The notes below the pieces were generated by a model, which made no database searches, had not been told where the DNA came from, and saw only the letters and a list, made by a program, of their open reading frames with translations. This document shows positions 23,863 to 32,664 of a DNA stretch of 64,000 nt, one piece after another. Location: the NCBI GenBank assembly GCA_965220895.1, contig OZ244850.1, forward strand, positions 1,054,001 to 1,118,000. Reading direction: 5' to 3'. Both the position numbers and the translations under genes were made by a program. Every line of letters starts with the position of its first letter. Position 1 is the stretch's first letter. The DNA is from WTFY01 sp965220895 (GTDB lineage Bacteria > Pseudomonadota > Gammaproteobacteria > UBA4575).

Positions 23863-26268
23863 TCACACGTCGATGTTGGCGGCCGTCAGGGCGTTCTGCT
23901 CGATGAATTCCCGCCGGGGCCCGACCTCGTCGCCCATCAGGGTCGTGAACACTTCGTCGGCCGCAACGGCATCTTCAATGCTGACCTGGGTCAGTCGGCG
24001 CGAATCCGGGTCCATGGTCGTTTCCCACAGCTGCTCGGGATTCATCTCCCCCAGGCCCTTGTAGCGCTGGATGGTCAAGCCGCGCTGGGCCTGAGCGATC
24101 AGCCAGTCCATGATTTCGACAAAGTCCTGGCTTCTGTGCGTGCGTTCTCCACGCTGCACGAACGCGCCCTTCTCCAGCAGCCCTTCCAGCTGGCCTGCAA
24201 ACCGGGCGATGAGGCGAAAGTCTGCGGACTGGAAAAAATCCTCCCCGAAGACATCGTCCCAGGCCTGGCCGTGCACCCACTTGACCATCGTCAGGGGCCA
24301 GCCTTGCTGCGGGCCCACCCGGGCCTCAAACTGGGTGCCGGCACTCTGGCGCCGGTTGAGCTGTTCGGCAAGCGCTTCAAACCATCCCGAAAGGGACGGC
24401 GGGACGGTCTCGTTCCCGCTGGGCTCGATTTGCGGGGCGCTTGTGCGCAGCATTTGCATCAGCACTTCCTGTCCATGGGTGCGCTGCAGCCGTTTCACCG
24501 TGGACATGGCCACGAAATAGTCCTTGCTCAGAGCCTCCAGCGCCGCGCTGGAGATGGCGGGGGCGGTGGCACTCACGTGCAGGGCGGCCCCGTCCAGGGC
24601 CAGTTGCAGCAGGTGGGCATTGAGTTCGGCGTCGTCCTTGATGTACTGCTCCTGCTTGCCCTTCTTGACCTTGTACAGCGGCGGCTGGCCGATGTAGATG
24701 TGGCCGCGCTCGATCAGCGTCGTCATTTTGCGGTAAAAGAAGGTCAGCAGCAGCGTGCGGATGTGTGAGCCGTCCACGTCGGCATCCGTCATGATGATAA
24801 TGCGGTGATACCGCAGCTTGTCCGCATCGAATTCCTCGGAGCCGATGCCGCACCCCAGGGCCGTGATCAGCGTGCCCACTTCCGCCGAGGACAGCATCTT
24901 GTCGAAACGGGCCCGTTCCACGTTCAGGATCTTGCCCTTCAGCGGCAGCACCGCCTGGATGTGGCGGTCGCGCCCCTGCTTGGCCGAACCGCCGGCGGAA
25001 TCCCCCTCGACCAGGAACAGCTCACACAGGGCCGGGTCCTTTTCCTGGCAATCGGCCAACTTGCCCGGCAGGCCGGCCACCTCCAGCGCACTCTTGCGCC
25101 GGGTCATTTCACGGGCCTTGCGGGCCGCCTCGCGGGCGCGCACGGCCTCTACGATCTTGCCCACGATGGCCTTGGCTTCGACCGGATTCTCCATCAGGAA
25201 GTCCCGCAGATGCTCGCTCAGGGCCGACAGCACCGCGCCCTGGACCTCGGAGGAGACCAGCTTGTCCTTGGTCTGGGAGGAAAACTTGGGATCGGGCAGC
25301 TTGACCGAGAGCACGGCGGTCAGGCCCTCGCGCACATCGTCCCCGGTGGTGGTGATCTTGTATTTCTTGGCCAGGCCCTGTTCCTCGATGAACTGGTTCA
25401 GGGTGCGCGTCAGGGCGCTGCGCAGGCCGGCCAGGTGCGTGCCGCCGTCGCGCTGCGGGATGTTGTTCGTGAAGCAGAAGATATTCTCCTGGTAGGAGTC
25501 ATTCCACTGCAGGGCGGCCTCCACCGCGGTCTCGCCCTGGCAGGTATCGATGTAGATGACCGCCTCATGCAGCGGGTTTTTCTTCGCATTGAGATGCTGC
25601 ACAAATGCCCGGATTCCGCCATCATATTGAAAAATATCGCTTTTTCCTGAACACTCGTCCTGGAGCATGATACGCACGCCGGAATTGAGAAAGGACAGCT
25701 CACGCAGGCGTTTGGCGAGCACGTCGTAGTGAAACTGGGTGTCGCTGAAAATCTCCGGGTTGGGCGTGAACTGCAGGATGGTGCCGGTCTTGCTGGTCTT
25801 GGCGAGCTTTTGCAGGGGGTGGCGGGGTTCGCCGCAGGCATATTCCTGCTGGTACCCGTATCCGCCCCGGTTGATCCGCAGCACCAGCTGCGAGGACAGG
25901 GCATTGACCACGGAGACCCCGACACCGTGCAGGCCGCCGGATACCTTGTAGGAGTCGTCGTCGAACTTCCCGCCGGCATGCAGCACGGTCATGATCACTT
26001 CCGCCGCGGAGCGGTTCTCCTCCTCGTGCACGTCCACCGGGATGCCGCGGCCGTTATCCGACACCGTGACCGAGCCGTCGGAGTGGATGCTGACCTGAAT
26101 TTCGGTGCAATGCCCGGCCAGGGCCTCGTCGATGGAGTTGTCCACCACCTCGAACACCATGTGGTGCAGCCCCGTGCCATCGTCGGTATCGCCGATGTAC
26201 ATGCCCGGGCGCTTGCGAACGGCCTCGAGGCCCTTGAGAACCTTGATATTGGTGGAGTCGTATGCCAT
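23863..26268 (-). CDS. gyrB: DNA gyrase subunit B
   Basis: 801 residues from ATG 26268 (MAYDSTNIKVLKGLEAVRKR). GHKL ATPase motifs: VVDNSIDEALAG, DNGRGIPVD, GGLHGVGVSVVNALS. Toprim domain: LFLVEGDSAGGSAKQGR and the metal aspartates in IMTDADVDGSHIR. The insert of about 170 residues before QRYKGLGEMNPEQLW is the one found in proteobacterial GyrB. Last gene of the dnaA-dnaN-recF-gyrB run. Confidence 0.98.
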   Translation of the reverse strand: MAYDSTNIKVLKGLEAVRKRPGMYIGDTDDGTGLHHMVFEVVDNSIDEALAGHCTEIQVSIHSDGSVTVSDNGRGIPVDVHEEENRSAAEVIMTVLHAGGKFDDDSYKVSGGLHGVGVSVVNALSSQLVLRINRGGYGYQQEYACGEPRHPLQKLAKTSKTGTILQFTPNPEIFSDTQFHYDVLAKRLRELSFLNSGVRIMLQDECSGKSDIFQYDGGIRAFVQHLNAKKNPLHEAVIYIDTCQGETAVEAALQWNDSYQENIFCFTNNIPQRDGGTHLAGLRSALTRTLNQFIEEQGLAKKYKITTTGDDVREGLTAVLSVKLPDPKFSSQTKDKLVSSEVQGAVLSALSEHLRDFLMENPVEAKAIVGKIVEAVRAREAARKAREMTRRKSALEVAGLPGKLADCQEKDPALCELFLVEGDSAGGSAKQGRDRHIQAVLPLKGKILNVERARFDKMLSSAEVGTLITALGCGIGSEEFDADKLRYHRIIIMTDADVDGSHIRTLLLTFFYRKMTTLIERGHIYIGQPPLYKVKKGKQEQYIKDDAELNAHLLQLALDGAALHVSATAPAISSAALEALSKDYFVAMSTVKRLQRTHGQEVLMQMLRTSAPQIEPSGNETVPPSLSGWFEALAEQLNRRQSAGTQFEARVGPQQGWPLTMVKWVHGQAWDDVFGEDFFQSADFRLIARFAGQLEGLLEKGAFVQRGERTHRSQDFVEIMDWLIAQAQRGLTIQRYKGLGEMNPEQLWETTMDPDSRRLTQVSIEDAVAADEVFTTLMGDEVGPRREFIEQNALTAANIDV

Positions 26269-26311
26269 GGAAAGGGGCCTGTAGTGGGTGATTCCCAATT
26301 ATAGCAGTGCT

Positions 26312-27391
26312 TCAGCCCGAGGGCTCGCATGTTCCCTGTTTCACGTGAAACATGCGCGCCTGCGGCCAGGCCTGCAGGTCCACGTCCTCCGGGGCCAGTG
26401 CCGTCATGAAGGCCTGGCACCCCAGCGCGGCTACCTCCCGGACCAGCGCCCGGGCATGGTCGCGGTCGAGTTCCGCACCGATGTCATCCAGCAGCACCGC
26501 GCAGTCTCGCCGTGTATGCGCCTGCAGGTGGGCCACCTGCGCGAGCAGCAGGCTCATGGCCAGCAGTTTCTGCTGTCCCCTCGAGGCCACCTGGGCGGCG
26601 GGCTGGTGATTCAGCGAAAGGGCCAGCTCCGCACGGTGCGGGCCCCAGTGGGTGGCCTGGGTGCGCTGCTCGCGGGCGCGAGCGCGGACCAGCGCGGCCT
26701 CCAGGCTTTGCGCCTCGGCCGGCCAGCCCCGGTAGTAGCGCAGGGTGGATTCTGCTTCCGGCAACAACTTGCAGCTAAATGTCGTAAAAATCGGTTTTAT
26801 TTCCTCGATAACGCTCAATCTTGCAAGACTTACGCGCTCCCCCGCAGCCGCGGTCTTCTGCGTCCATGCCTGGATTTCCCGGGCACTGCCCCGTTGGCGC
26901 AGGATCTGGTTGCGCTGGCGCAAGCAGCGGCTGTATTCGCGCCAGGCGGGCAGAAAATCGGGTTTCACGTGAAACGCAGACCAGTCCAGGTAATTCCTGC
27001 GGTACCGGGCGCCCCCCTGGACCAGCCGGTGGCTGTCCGGATGCAGGGCCACCACCGGAAGTCGCGCGGCATGCGCGGACAGGGTTTCGGCCTTGCGGTG
27101 GTTGCAGCGCAGAATGCGACCGCGTGCACTCTTCTCGATCCCCAGGTGGGTCGGAACCCCTGCCTCACGCACGGTCCCGCTCACGGTCAGTGTCCGGGCA
27201 CCCTTTCGCAGCAGGGCATCGAGGCGGCGGCTCCGGAAGCTGCGTCCGCGGCTCAGGAAGTCCACGGTCTCCAGAATGCTGGTCTTGCCGGCACCGTTGT
27301 GACCCCAGAACAGGGTCACCTGCGGATCAGGCTCGATCTCCAGTCGCTCGATCAGCCTGAAGTTGCGCGCAGACAGGCTACACAGCTGCAA
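26312..27391 (-). CDS. recF: DNA replication and repair protein RecF
   Basis: 359 residues. An SMC-like ATPase that helps load RecA at gaps. Walker A is GHNGAGKTSILE (30-41), the signature is SRGQQKLLAMSLLLA, and Walker B is VLLDDIGAELD. The N-terminal QLCSLSARNFRLIERLEI is standard. Between dnaN (20 bases upstream) and gyrB (43 bases to its ATG). Two parS sites are built into its coding sequence. Confidence 0.96.
   Translation of the reverse strand: MQLCSLSARNFRLIERLEIEPDPQVTLFWGHNGAGKTSILETVDFLSRGRSFRSRRLDALLRKGARTLTVSGTVREAGVPTHLGIEKSARGRILRCNHRKAETLSAHAARLPVVALHPDSHRLVQGGARYRRNYLDWSAFHVKPDFLPAWREYSRCLRQRNQILRQRGSAREIQAWTQKTAAAGERVSLARLSVIEEIKPIFTTFSCKLLPEAESTLRYYRGWPAEAQSLEAALVRARAREQRTQATHWGPHRAELALSLNHQPAAQVASRGQQKLLAMSLLLAQVAHLQAHTRRDCAVLLDDIGAELDRDHARALVREVAALGCQAFMTALAPEDVDLQAWPQARMFHVKQGTCEPSG
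26337..26352. promoter_or_regulatory. parS: parS centromere site (perfect 16-base palindrome)
   Basis: TGTTTCACGTGAAACA is exactly the consensus ParB binding site. It lies in the last codons of recF, coding for part of MFHVKQG. The cognate parA and parB genes are about 10 kb away in the same window. Confidence 0.95.
26962..26975. promoter_or_regulatory. parS: parS site (14-base core palindrome)
   Basis: GTTTCACGTGAAAC matches the parS core perfectly; the outermost bases are G and G instead of T and A. It is inside recF (coding AFHVKP), 610 bases from the other parS. Two copies so close to dnaA are typical of a chromosomal centromere cluster. Confidence 0.9.
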
Positions 27392-27411
27392 CGGCAGGAA
27401 CCGGCGCGCAG

Positions 27412-28512
27412 CTACAGCCGCATCGGCATGACGACGTAGCGGCTGTCCTCGCTGCCCGCGGGCAGGATCAGCACGCTGCTGTTGCCATCCCGGATGTAGA
27501 AATCCACCGCTTCGGTTTCCATCACGTTGAGCACGTCCAGCAGGTACTGCACGTTGAACCCGACCTCATGCTTTTCACCGCTGTACTGGATTTCAATCTC
27601 GTCCTCGGCCTGTTCATGCTCCGGATTGTGGGCCTGGATGACCAGATTGTCGCTGTCCAGAATCAGGCGCACGCCCTTGTATTTCTCGTTGCACAGGATC
27701 GCCACCCGGCCCAGGGCCTGCCTGAGCGTGGCCTTGTCCATCCGTGCCAGGTCTCCTTCCTGCTCCGGCAGGACGCGCTGGTATTCGGGGAACCGTCCCT
27801 CGATCAGCTTGGAGGTCATTTGCACTCCATCGATATTGATCTGAACATGGTTTTTGCCGAGCGACACGGTGATCTGCGCCTCGTCGTCATCCAGCAGGCG
27901 CTGCAGCTCCTGCACGCCCTTGCGCGGCATGATGATACGCCGGTCCGCCTCGACGTCAGAGCTGTGCGCGATCTGCGACAGGGCCAGGCGATGCCCGTCG
28001 GTGGCGACCGTGCGGGTCTGCTGCGGGTCAATCTCAAGCAGCAGCCCGTTCAGATAGTACCGCACGTCCTGCTGGGCCATGGCAAAGGAGGCCCGGTCGA
28101 TCAGGCCGCGAAGCTCCCCCTGGGTCAAGGTGACCCGTTCATCGAGCTCCACTTCGTGGATCCGGGGAAAGTCCTCAACAGGCACGCTGGCCAGCGTGAA
28201 ACGGCTGCGCCCGGAGTGCACCTTGACCTTGCCGTCCGCTGCGCTGATTTCCACCTTGGATTCACTCGGCAGGGCCTGACAGATGTCCAGCAGTTTCCTG
28301 GCGGGGACGGTCGTGCTGCCTTCCTGCTTGAACGAAGCCTTGATTTGGGCAACCAGCTCAATCTCGAGGTCAGTGGCCGTAAAAGACAGCTCACCGTCCT
28401 CAGCGACCAGCAGCAGGTGACCCAGCGCAGGGATGGTTTGCTGGCGTTCCACGGCGCCAATGACTTGGCGCAGGGGCGTGAGCAGGTCTTCGCGGGTAAT
28501 AGATAATTGCAT
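27412..28512 (-). CDS. dnaN: DNA polymerase III beta subunit (sliding clamp)
   Basis: 366 residues, standard length. Begins MQLSITREDLLTPLRQVIGAVERQQTIP and ends with the clamp signature YVVMPMRL. Three repeated clamp domains of about 120 residues, with FTATDLEIEL, ATDGHRLAL and the C-terminal NVQYLLDVL. Gives processivity to DNA polymerase III. It follows dnaA with 197 bases between. Confidence 0.98.
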   Translation of the reverse strand: MQLSITREDLLTPLRQVIGAVERQQTIPALGHLLLVAEDGELSFTATDLEIELVAQIKASFKQEGSTTVPARKLLDICQALPSESKVEISAADGKVKVHSGRSRFTLASVPVEDFPRIHEVELDERVTLTQGELRGLIDRASFAMAQQDVRYYLNGLLLEIDPQQTRTVATDGHRLALSQIAHSSDVEADRRIIMPRKGVQELQRLLDDDEAQITVSLGKNHVQINIDGVQMTSKLIEGRFPEYQRVLPEQEGDLARMDKATLRQALGRVAILCNEKYKGVRLILDSDNLVIQAHNPEHEQAEDEIEIQYSGEKHEVGFNVQYLLDVLNVMETEAVDFYIRDGNSSVLILPAGSEDSRYVVMPMRL

Positions 28513-28709
28513 AATATAAAAGAATAATAGCTGTAATAGGGTCGTTTTATCTCTGTGAGTAAGTCTATAAAATCATTCTAAATCAGTTTATTGCGTTTAA
28601 CTTTTCCGGGGATTGAACGTGTGTTGCCTGGAGGTTCCAGGGTATGTTCAGTATACAGGTGAGCATCGCAAAAGTTGTACCGATTGTAGCACCGTCTATC
28701 CACAGGCTA
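28513..28709. other. AT-rich dnaN-dnaA spacer, possible origin element
   Basis: The spacer is clearly AT-rich next to dnaN (28513-28600) and contains CTATCCACA (28696-28704), one mismatch from the DnaA box TTATCCACA. No cluster of boxes is visible. It may carry the dnaN promoter (read leftward) and could contribute to oriC, but the evidence is weak. Confidence 0.35.
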
Positions 28710-30032
28710 TCAACTGCTCAGGTTGCGCAGCAGGTTGATGTAGTCGCTGTTGATCTGTGCATCCGACTCCCGCAGTTCCGCGATCCGCCTGCAGGCATGC
28801 AATACGGTGGTGTGATCCCGCCCGCCGAAGGCGCTGCCGATCTCGGGCAAGCTGTGGTTGGTCAGTTCCTTGGACAGGGCCATGGCGATCTGGCGAGGCC
28901 GTGTCACGGAACGGGTCCGGCGCGGCGAGTGCAGGTCGGAGACCCGGATGCGACAGTACTCCGCGACGGTTTTCTGGATGTTGTCCAGGGTGACCATCTT
29001 GTCCTGCGAGACCAGCAGGTCCTGCAGGGCGTCCTTGGCGAACTCCAGGGTAATGGCCGAGCCGGTAAACTGGGCATTGGCGACGACCCGGCGCAGGGCG
29101 CCCTCGAGTTCGCGGATGTTGGAACGGATGCGGCGTCCGATGAAAAAGGCCACATCGCTCGGCAGCTTGACGTGCAGCAATTCCGCCTTGTTCTGCACGA
29201 TCGCCACCCGGGTCTCGAGCTCCGGCGGCTCGATCGCCTGGGTCAGGCCCCAGCTGAAGCGTGAGCGCAGTCGCTCTTCCAGGCCTTCAACATCCTTCGG
29301 GTAACGGTCACAGGTCAGAATGACCTGTCGCTGCCCTTCCAGCAGGGAGTTGAAGGTATGAAAGAACTCTTCCTGGGAGCGCTCCTTGCGGGCGAAAAAC
29401 TGGATGTCGTCGATCAGCAGGGTCTCGATCGAGCGGTAGTGCTGCTTGAACTCGCTGATGGTGTTGTGTTGCAAGGCCTTGATCATGTCCGCAACGAACC
29501 GCTCGGAGTGCAGGTAGGTGACCTTGGCCGAAGGGTTGTCCTCGAGGATCTGGTTGCCGATGGCGTGCAGCAGATGGGTCTTGCCGAGTCCCACGCCCCC
29601 GTAGATCAGCAGCGGGTTGTACGTTCGGCCGGGGTTCTTGGCGACCTGCAGGGCCGCCGCCCGGGGCAACTGGTTCGATTTGCCTTCCACGAAGGTATCG
29701 AAAGTGAAATAGGGGTTGAGATTGTGGTGAAAGGGTTTCGGGTCCCGGCCGGAACTCGCAGTTGAGGACGGGGCCGCAACCACGGGTTCATGACTGCCAA
29801 TTTCAAGGATGACGCGGCTGGCCGGCGAACGGCTGTTCGTCTGCACCAGCTCATCGATGCGTTCCAGGAACTGACTCTGCACCGAGTCGCGCACGAAGCG
29901 GTTGGGTGCGAGCAGGATCAGTTCGCCGTCCTGCTCAATGGCATGCAGGGGCCGGATCCAGGTGTTCAGTTGCTGTTCGGTAAGCTCGGACTCGAGCTGA
30001 TGTACACATGAATTCCAGAGGGCACTCGTCAT
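28710..30032 (-). CDS. dnaA: Chromosomal replication initiator DnaA
   Basis: 440 residues from ATG 30032 (MTSALWNSCVHQLESEL); TGGAG lies 8 bases upstream. Domain I about 1-85, linker to about 105, AAA+ domain with Walker A GGVGLGKTHLL and Walker B LLIDDIQFF, and domain IV with SVTRPRQIAMAL and the DnaA-box recognition segment GGRDHTTVLHACR. The open frame extends further upstream but across the promoter region and not with DnaA-like sequence. Confidence 0.98.
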   Translation of the reverse strand: MTSALWNSCVHQLESELTEQQLNTWIRPLHAIEQDGELILLAPNRFVRDSVQSQFLERIDELVQTNSRSPASRVILEIGSHEPVVAAPSSTASSGRDPKPFHHNLNPYFTFDTFVEGKSNQLPRAAALQVAKNPGRTYNPLLIYGGVGLGKTHLLHAIGNQILEDNPSAKVTYLHSERFVADMIKALQHNTISEFKQHYRSIETLLIDDIQFFARKERSQEEFFHTFNSLLEGQRQVILTCDRYPKDVEGLEERLRSRFSWGLTQAIEPPELETRVAIVQNKAELLHVKLPSDVAFFIGRRIRSNIRELEGALRRVVANAQFTGSAITLEFAKDALQDLLVSQDKMVTLDNIQKTVAEYCRIRVSDLHSPRRTRSVTRPRQIAMALSKELTNHSLPEIGSAFGGRDHTTVLHACRRIAELRESDAQINSDYINLLRNLSS

Positions 30033-30218
30033 GTGTAAAACTCCAGGTGTTTTTGCTTTATTATTCGGTGGAATTCGGGTCACCAGTCTAGCGAGGAATC
30101 GGGCAGTAATCCACAATTTCATGCCCGATAATAAGCGTTGACAAACGCAAGTTGCGGGATTATTTTTGCGCTTCTTGGAGGGTTCCCGATCCAAGGAATT
30201 GAAAAATAGAAACAAGCT
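30033..30218. other. dnaA-rpmH intergenic region, probable oriC side
   Basis: This is where leftward dnaA-dnaN-recF-gyrB and rightward rpmH-rnpA-yidC diverge, the usual place of oriC in pseudomonads and relatives. TAATCCACA (30107-30115) is one mismatch from a DnaA box. Only this one near-match was found, so the origin assignment rests mainly on gene order. Confidence 0.45.
30138..30166 (+). promoter_or_regulatory. rpmH operon promoter
   Basis: A consensus TTGACA (30138-30143), 17-base spacer and TATTTT (30161-30166) lie about 50 bases before rpmH. The -35 box sits in the loop of a small stem GCGTT/AACGC (30135-30139/30144-30148). Confidence 0.75.
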
Positions 30219-30353
30219 GTGAAAAGAACGTACCAACCCAGTAACCTGAAACGTGCCCGCACCCACGGGTTCAGGTCGCGAATGAGGACCAAGAGTGGTC
30301 GTGCCGTCATCAATGCCCGGCGGGCGAAGGGACGCACGCGCTTGGCTCCGTAG
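30219..30353 (+). CDS. rpmH: Ribosomal protein bL34
   Basis: 44 residues, very basic, starting (GTG) MKRTYQPSNLKRARTHGF and ending AKGRTRLAP, the full bL34 sequence pattern. Start GTG 30219. It heads the conserved rpmH-rnpA-yidD-yidC-mnmE cluster, 4 bases before rnpA. Confidence 0.98.
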   Translation: MKRTYQPSNLKRARTHGFRSRMRTKSGRAVINARRAKGRTRLAP

Positions 30354-30357
30354 TTTT

Positions 30358-30711
30358 TTGTCCGTAGGCAACTTCTCGTTTACCTACCGTGAAAGGCTGC
30401 ATCAGGCACGCCAGTTCAGGCGGGTTTTCGACCGCGCACGCCGATCGAGCAGTTCGATGTTCACGCTGCTGAGGCGGGAAAATAGGATGGGGTACCCGCG
30501 CCTAGGCATGGTGGTCGCCAAGCGCAATGCCCGGCGCGCCGTGGACAGGAACACGGTCAAGCGGATGATCCGGGAAAGCTTTCGCGCCAGCAAGGCCGGC
30601 CTGGAGGCCAGCGACTTCGTGGTGATTCTGAGGCGCCCGATCGGGACCGTGCCGAGGGACACTCTGCGACAGCAGTTAACCGGGCTTTGGGAAGAATGTA
30701 CGGAAAAATAG
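30358..30711 (+). CDS. rnpA: Ribonuclease P protein component
   Basis: 117 residues from TTG 30358 (MSVGNFSFTYRERL), which matches the family N-terminus (F.RERL...F..VF) and is 4 bases after rpmH. The signature is RNAVDRNTVKRMIRESFR-like here: ARRAVDRNTVKRMIRESFR. It binds RNase P RNA and helps process tRNA 5' ends. The stop region overlaps yidD. Confidence 0.94.
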   Translation: MSVGNFSFTYRERLHQARQFRRVFDRARRSSSSMFTLLRRENRMGYPRLGMVVAKRNARRAVDRNTVKRMIRESFRASKAGLEASDFVVILRRPIGTVPRDTLRQQLTGLWEECTEK

Positions 30712-30944
30712 ATGGCCTGCTGAGCAAGGCGATGATCCTGCTGATCCGCGCCTACCGGCTTTTCTTCAGTCCGTGGATCGGGCAGCAGTGCCGCTTCCAT
30801 CCCACCTGTTCTGCGTATGCCATCGAAGCCATCCGGCGCCACGGCGCGGTGCGCGGCGCCTGGCTTGCGGCCAAGCGCCTGGGCCGATGTCATCCCTGGC
30901 ATGAAGGGGGCATCGACCCCGTACCGGAGCGCAAGCGTGGCTAA
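30696..30944 (+). CDS. yidD: Membrane protein insertion efficiency factor YidD
   Basis: 82 residues. The YidD pattern is complete: LIRAYRLFFSPWIGQQCRFHPTCSAYAIEAI, then RCHPWHEGGIDPVPE. A small amphipathic membrane-associated protein that assists YidC. ATG 30696 is preferred; a TTG at 30687 is also in frame. It overlaps the 3' end of rnpA and the first bases of yidC. Confidence 0.94.
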   Translation: MYGKIDGLLSKAMILLIRAYRLFFSPWIGQQCRFHPTCSAYAIEAIRRHGAVRGAWLAAKRLGRCHPWHEGGIDPVPERKRG

Positions 30945-32634
30945 CCAGCGATTCTTCCTGTACCTGGCCCTGGCTTTCATACTCTACTTGATCTGGCTGA
31001 CCTGGCAGCAAGAACACGCACCGCTGCCCCCGGCTCCGCCGCCCGCGATCCCGTCAGCGACCCAGGGCGATGCCCGGGGCTTAGCCGAGGCCGAGGACCT
31101 TCCGGAGTTGTTGGCCCCGGATATGCCTGAGCCGTCGGCGCCAGTGCCGGCCCCGACACCTGCAGCGCCCCGGACCGACACCCACGCACCGCACGTGCAG
31201 GTCCGCACCGATGTGCTGGATGTCGTCATCGATACCCGCGGCGGGGATGTCCGCCAACTGGACACCCTGACCTACCCGGTGTCTTTGCAAAAGAAGGATA
31301 TCGGTTTTCGCCTGCTGCACCGCGGTGAGCGGACCCATATTGCACAGTCCGGACTGCGCCACGACAATATCCAGGGCCGGCCTGCCCCGGCCTCCCTGGC
31401 ACCGAGCCACCACGAAATCTACACGGCCGAGCGACCCCGCTATGAACTCGCAGACGGCCAGGACCGCCTGCAGGTCAAGCTCACCTGGCGCGGGGATGCG
31501 GGCCTTGCGGTGGAGAAGATCTTCACCTTTTACCGCGGCGCCTTCGTGATTGACGTCAGCCACCGCGTGCTCAACCGCAGCGCTTCGTCCTGGACCGGCC
31601 GCCAGTACCAGCAGTTGCGCCACAGCCCCATTCCCGAGGATCGCAGCTGGCTGCGACTGCCGACCTATACCGGGGCCGCCTATTATGACGGGGCCTACCA
31701 CAAGCATTCCTTCGGTGACATCGAGGACGAGCCCTTCAACATGCAGGTGAACGGTGGCTGGACAGCCATGCTGCAGCACTATTTCGTTTCCGCCTGGATT
31801 GCAGAGCCCGGGCAGGCAAACCGGTTTTACAGCAAGCGCGTGCAGGGCGAGGACGAGCCTCAGTACCTGATCGGCATGTTGTCGGCATCGCAGACCGTCG
31901 CACCCGGGGAGCAGGGCGAGTTCCAGCGACGCCTGTATGCCGGGCCGAAGCTGCAGCGCAGCATGGAGGAGATTGCGCCGGGGCTCGACCTGAGCGTGGA
32001 CTACGGCATGTTCTCCATTCTTTCCAAGCCGCTGTTCTGGCTGCTGGAATGGTTTCACAAGCTGGTCGGCAACTGGGGCATGGCCATTATCCTGGTGACG
32101 ATCGCGGTCAAGCTGGTGTTCTTCAAGCTGTCCGAAGCCAGCTACAAGTCCATGGCCCGCATGCGCAAGATCCAGCCCCGGTTCCAGGCGATGCGCGAAC
32201 GCTATGCGGACGACAAGCAGAAGATGAACCAGGCCCTGATGGAGATGTACAAGAAGGAAAAGATCAATCCGCTCGGCGGCTGCCTGCCGATCCTGGTGCA
32301 GATTCCCGTGTTCCTGGCCCTGTACTGGGTGCTGGTCGAAAGCGTCGAGTTGCGCCAGGCGCCGTTCATGCTGTGGATCCACGACCTTTCGCTGCGCGAT
32401 CCGATCTTCGTGCTGCCGTTGTTGATGGGCATCACCATGTACATCCAGTTCAAGCTCAACCCGGCGCCCCCGGACCCCATGCAAGCCAAGATCTTTGCCA
32501 TGATGCCGATCATGATGACGGTCTTCATGGCATTTTTCCCGGCCGGTCTTGTGCTGTACTGGTTTGTCAACAACCTCCTGTCGATTGCCCAGCAATACGT
32601 GATTACCCGGCGTATTGAAAAGGCGGAGTACTAG
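30937..32634 (+). CDS. yidC: Membrane protein insertase YidC
   Basis: 565 residues from GTG 30937 (MANQRFFLYLALAFILYLIW). The N-terminal helix is followed by a proline-rich linker and the large periplasmic domain (about 90-370) of Gram-negative YidC. The five-helix insertase core follows with NWGMAIILVTIAVKL, the positively charged coiled coil, NPLGGCLPILVQIPVFLALYWVL and FFPAGLVLYWFVNNLLSI. Overlaps yidD by 8 bases. Confidence 0.98.
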   Translation: MANQRFFLYLALAFILYLIWLTWQQEHAPLPPAPPPAIPSATQGDARGLAEAEDLPELLAPDMPEPSAPVPAPTPAAPRTDTHAPHVQVRTDVLDVVIDTRGGDVRQLDTLTYPVSLQKKDIGFRLLHRGERTHIAQSGLRHDNIQGRPAPASLAPSHHEIYTAERPRYELADGQDRLQVKLTWRGDAGLAVEKIFTFYRGAFVIDVSHRVLNRSASSWTGRQYQQLRHSPIPEDRSWLRLPTYTGAAYYDGAYHKHSFGDIEDEPFNMQVNGGWTAMLQHYFVSAWIAEPGQANRFYSKRVQGEDEPQYLIGMLSASQTVAPGEQGEFQRRLYAGPKLQRSMEEIAPGLDLSVDYGMFSILSKPLFWLLEWFHKLVGNWGMAIILVTIAVKLVFFKLSEASYKSMARMRKIQPRFQAMRERYADDKQKMNQALMEMYKKEKINPLGGCLPILVQIPVFLALYWVLVESVELRQAPFMLWIHDLSLRDPIFVLPLLMGITMYIQFKLNPAPPDPMQAKIFAMMPIMMTVFMAFFPAGLVLYWFVNNLLSIAQQYVITRRIEKAEY

Positions 32635-32664
32635 GCGCGTACGCCACACGATAGGGCGCCGGCC

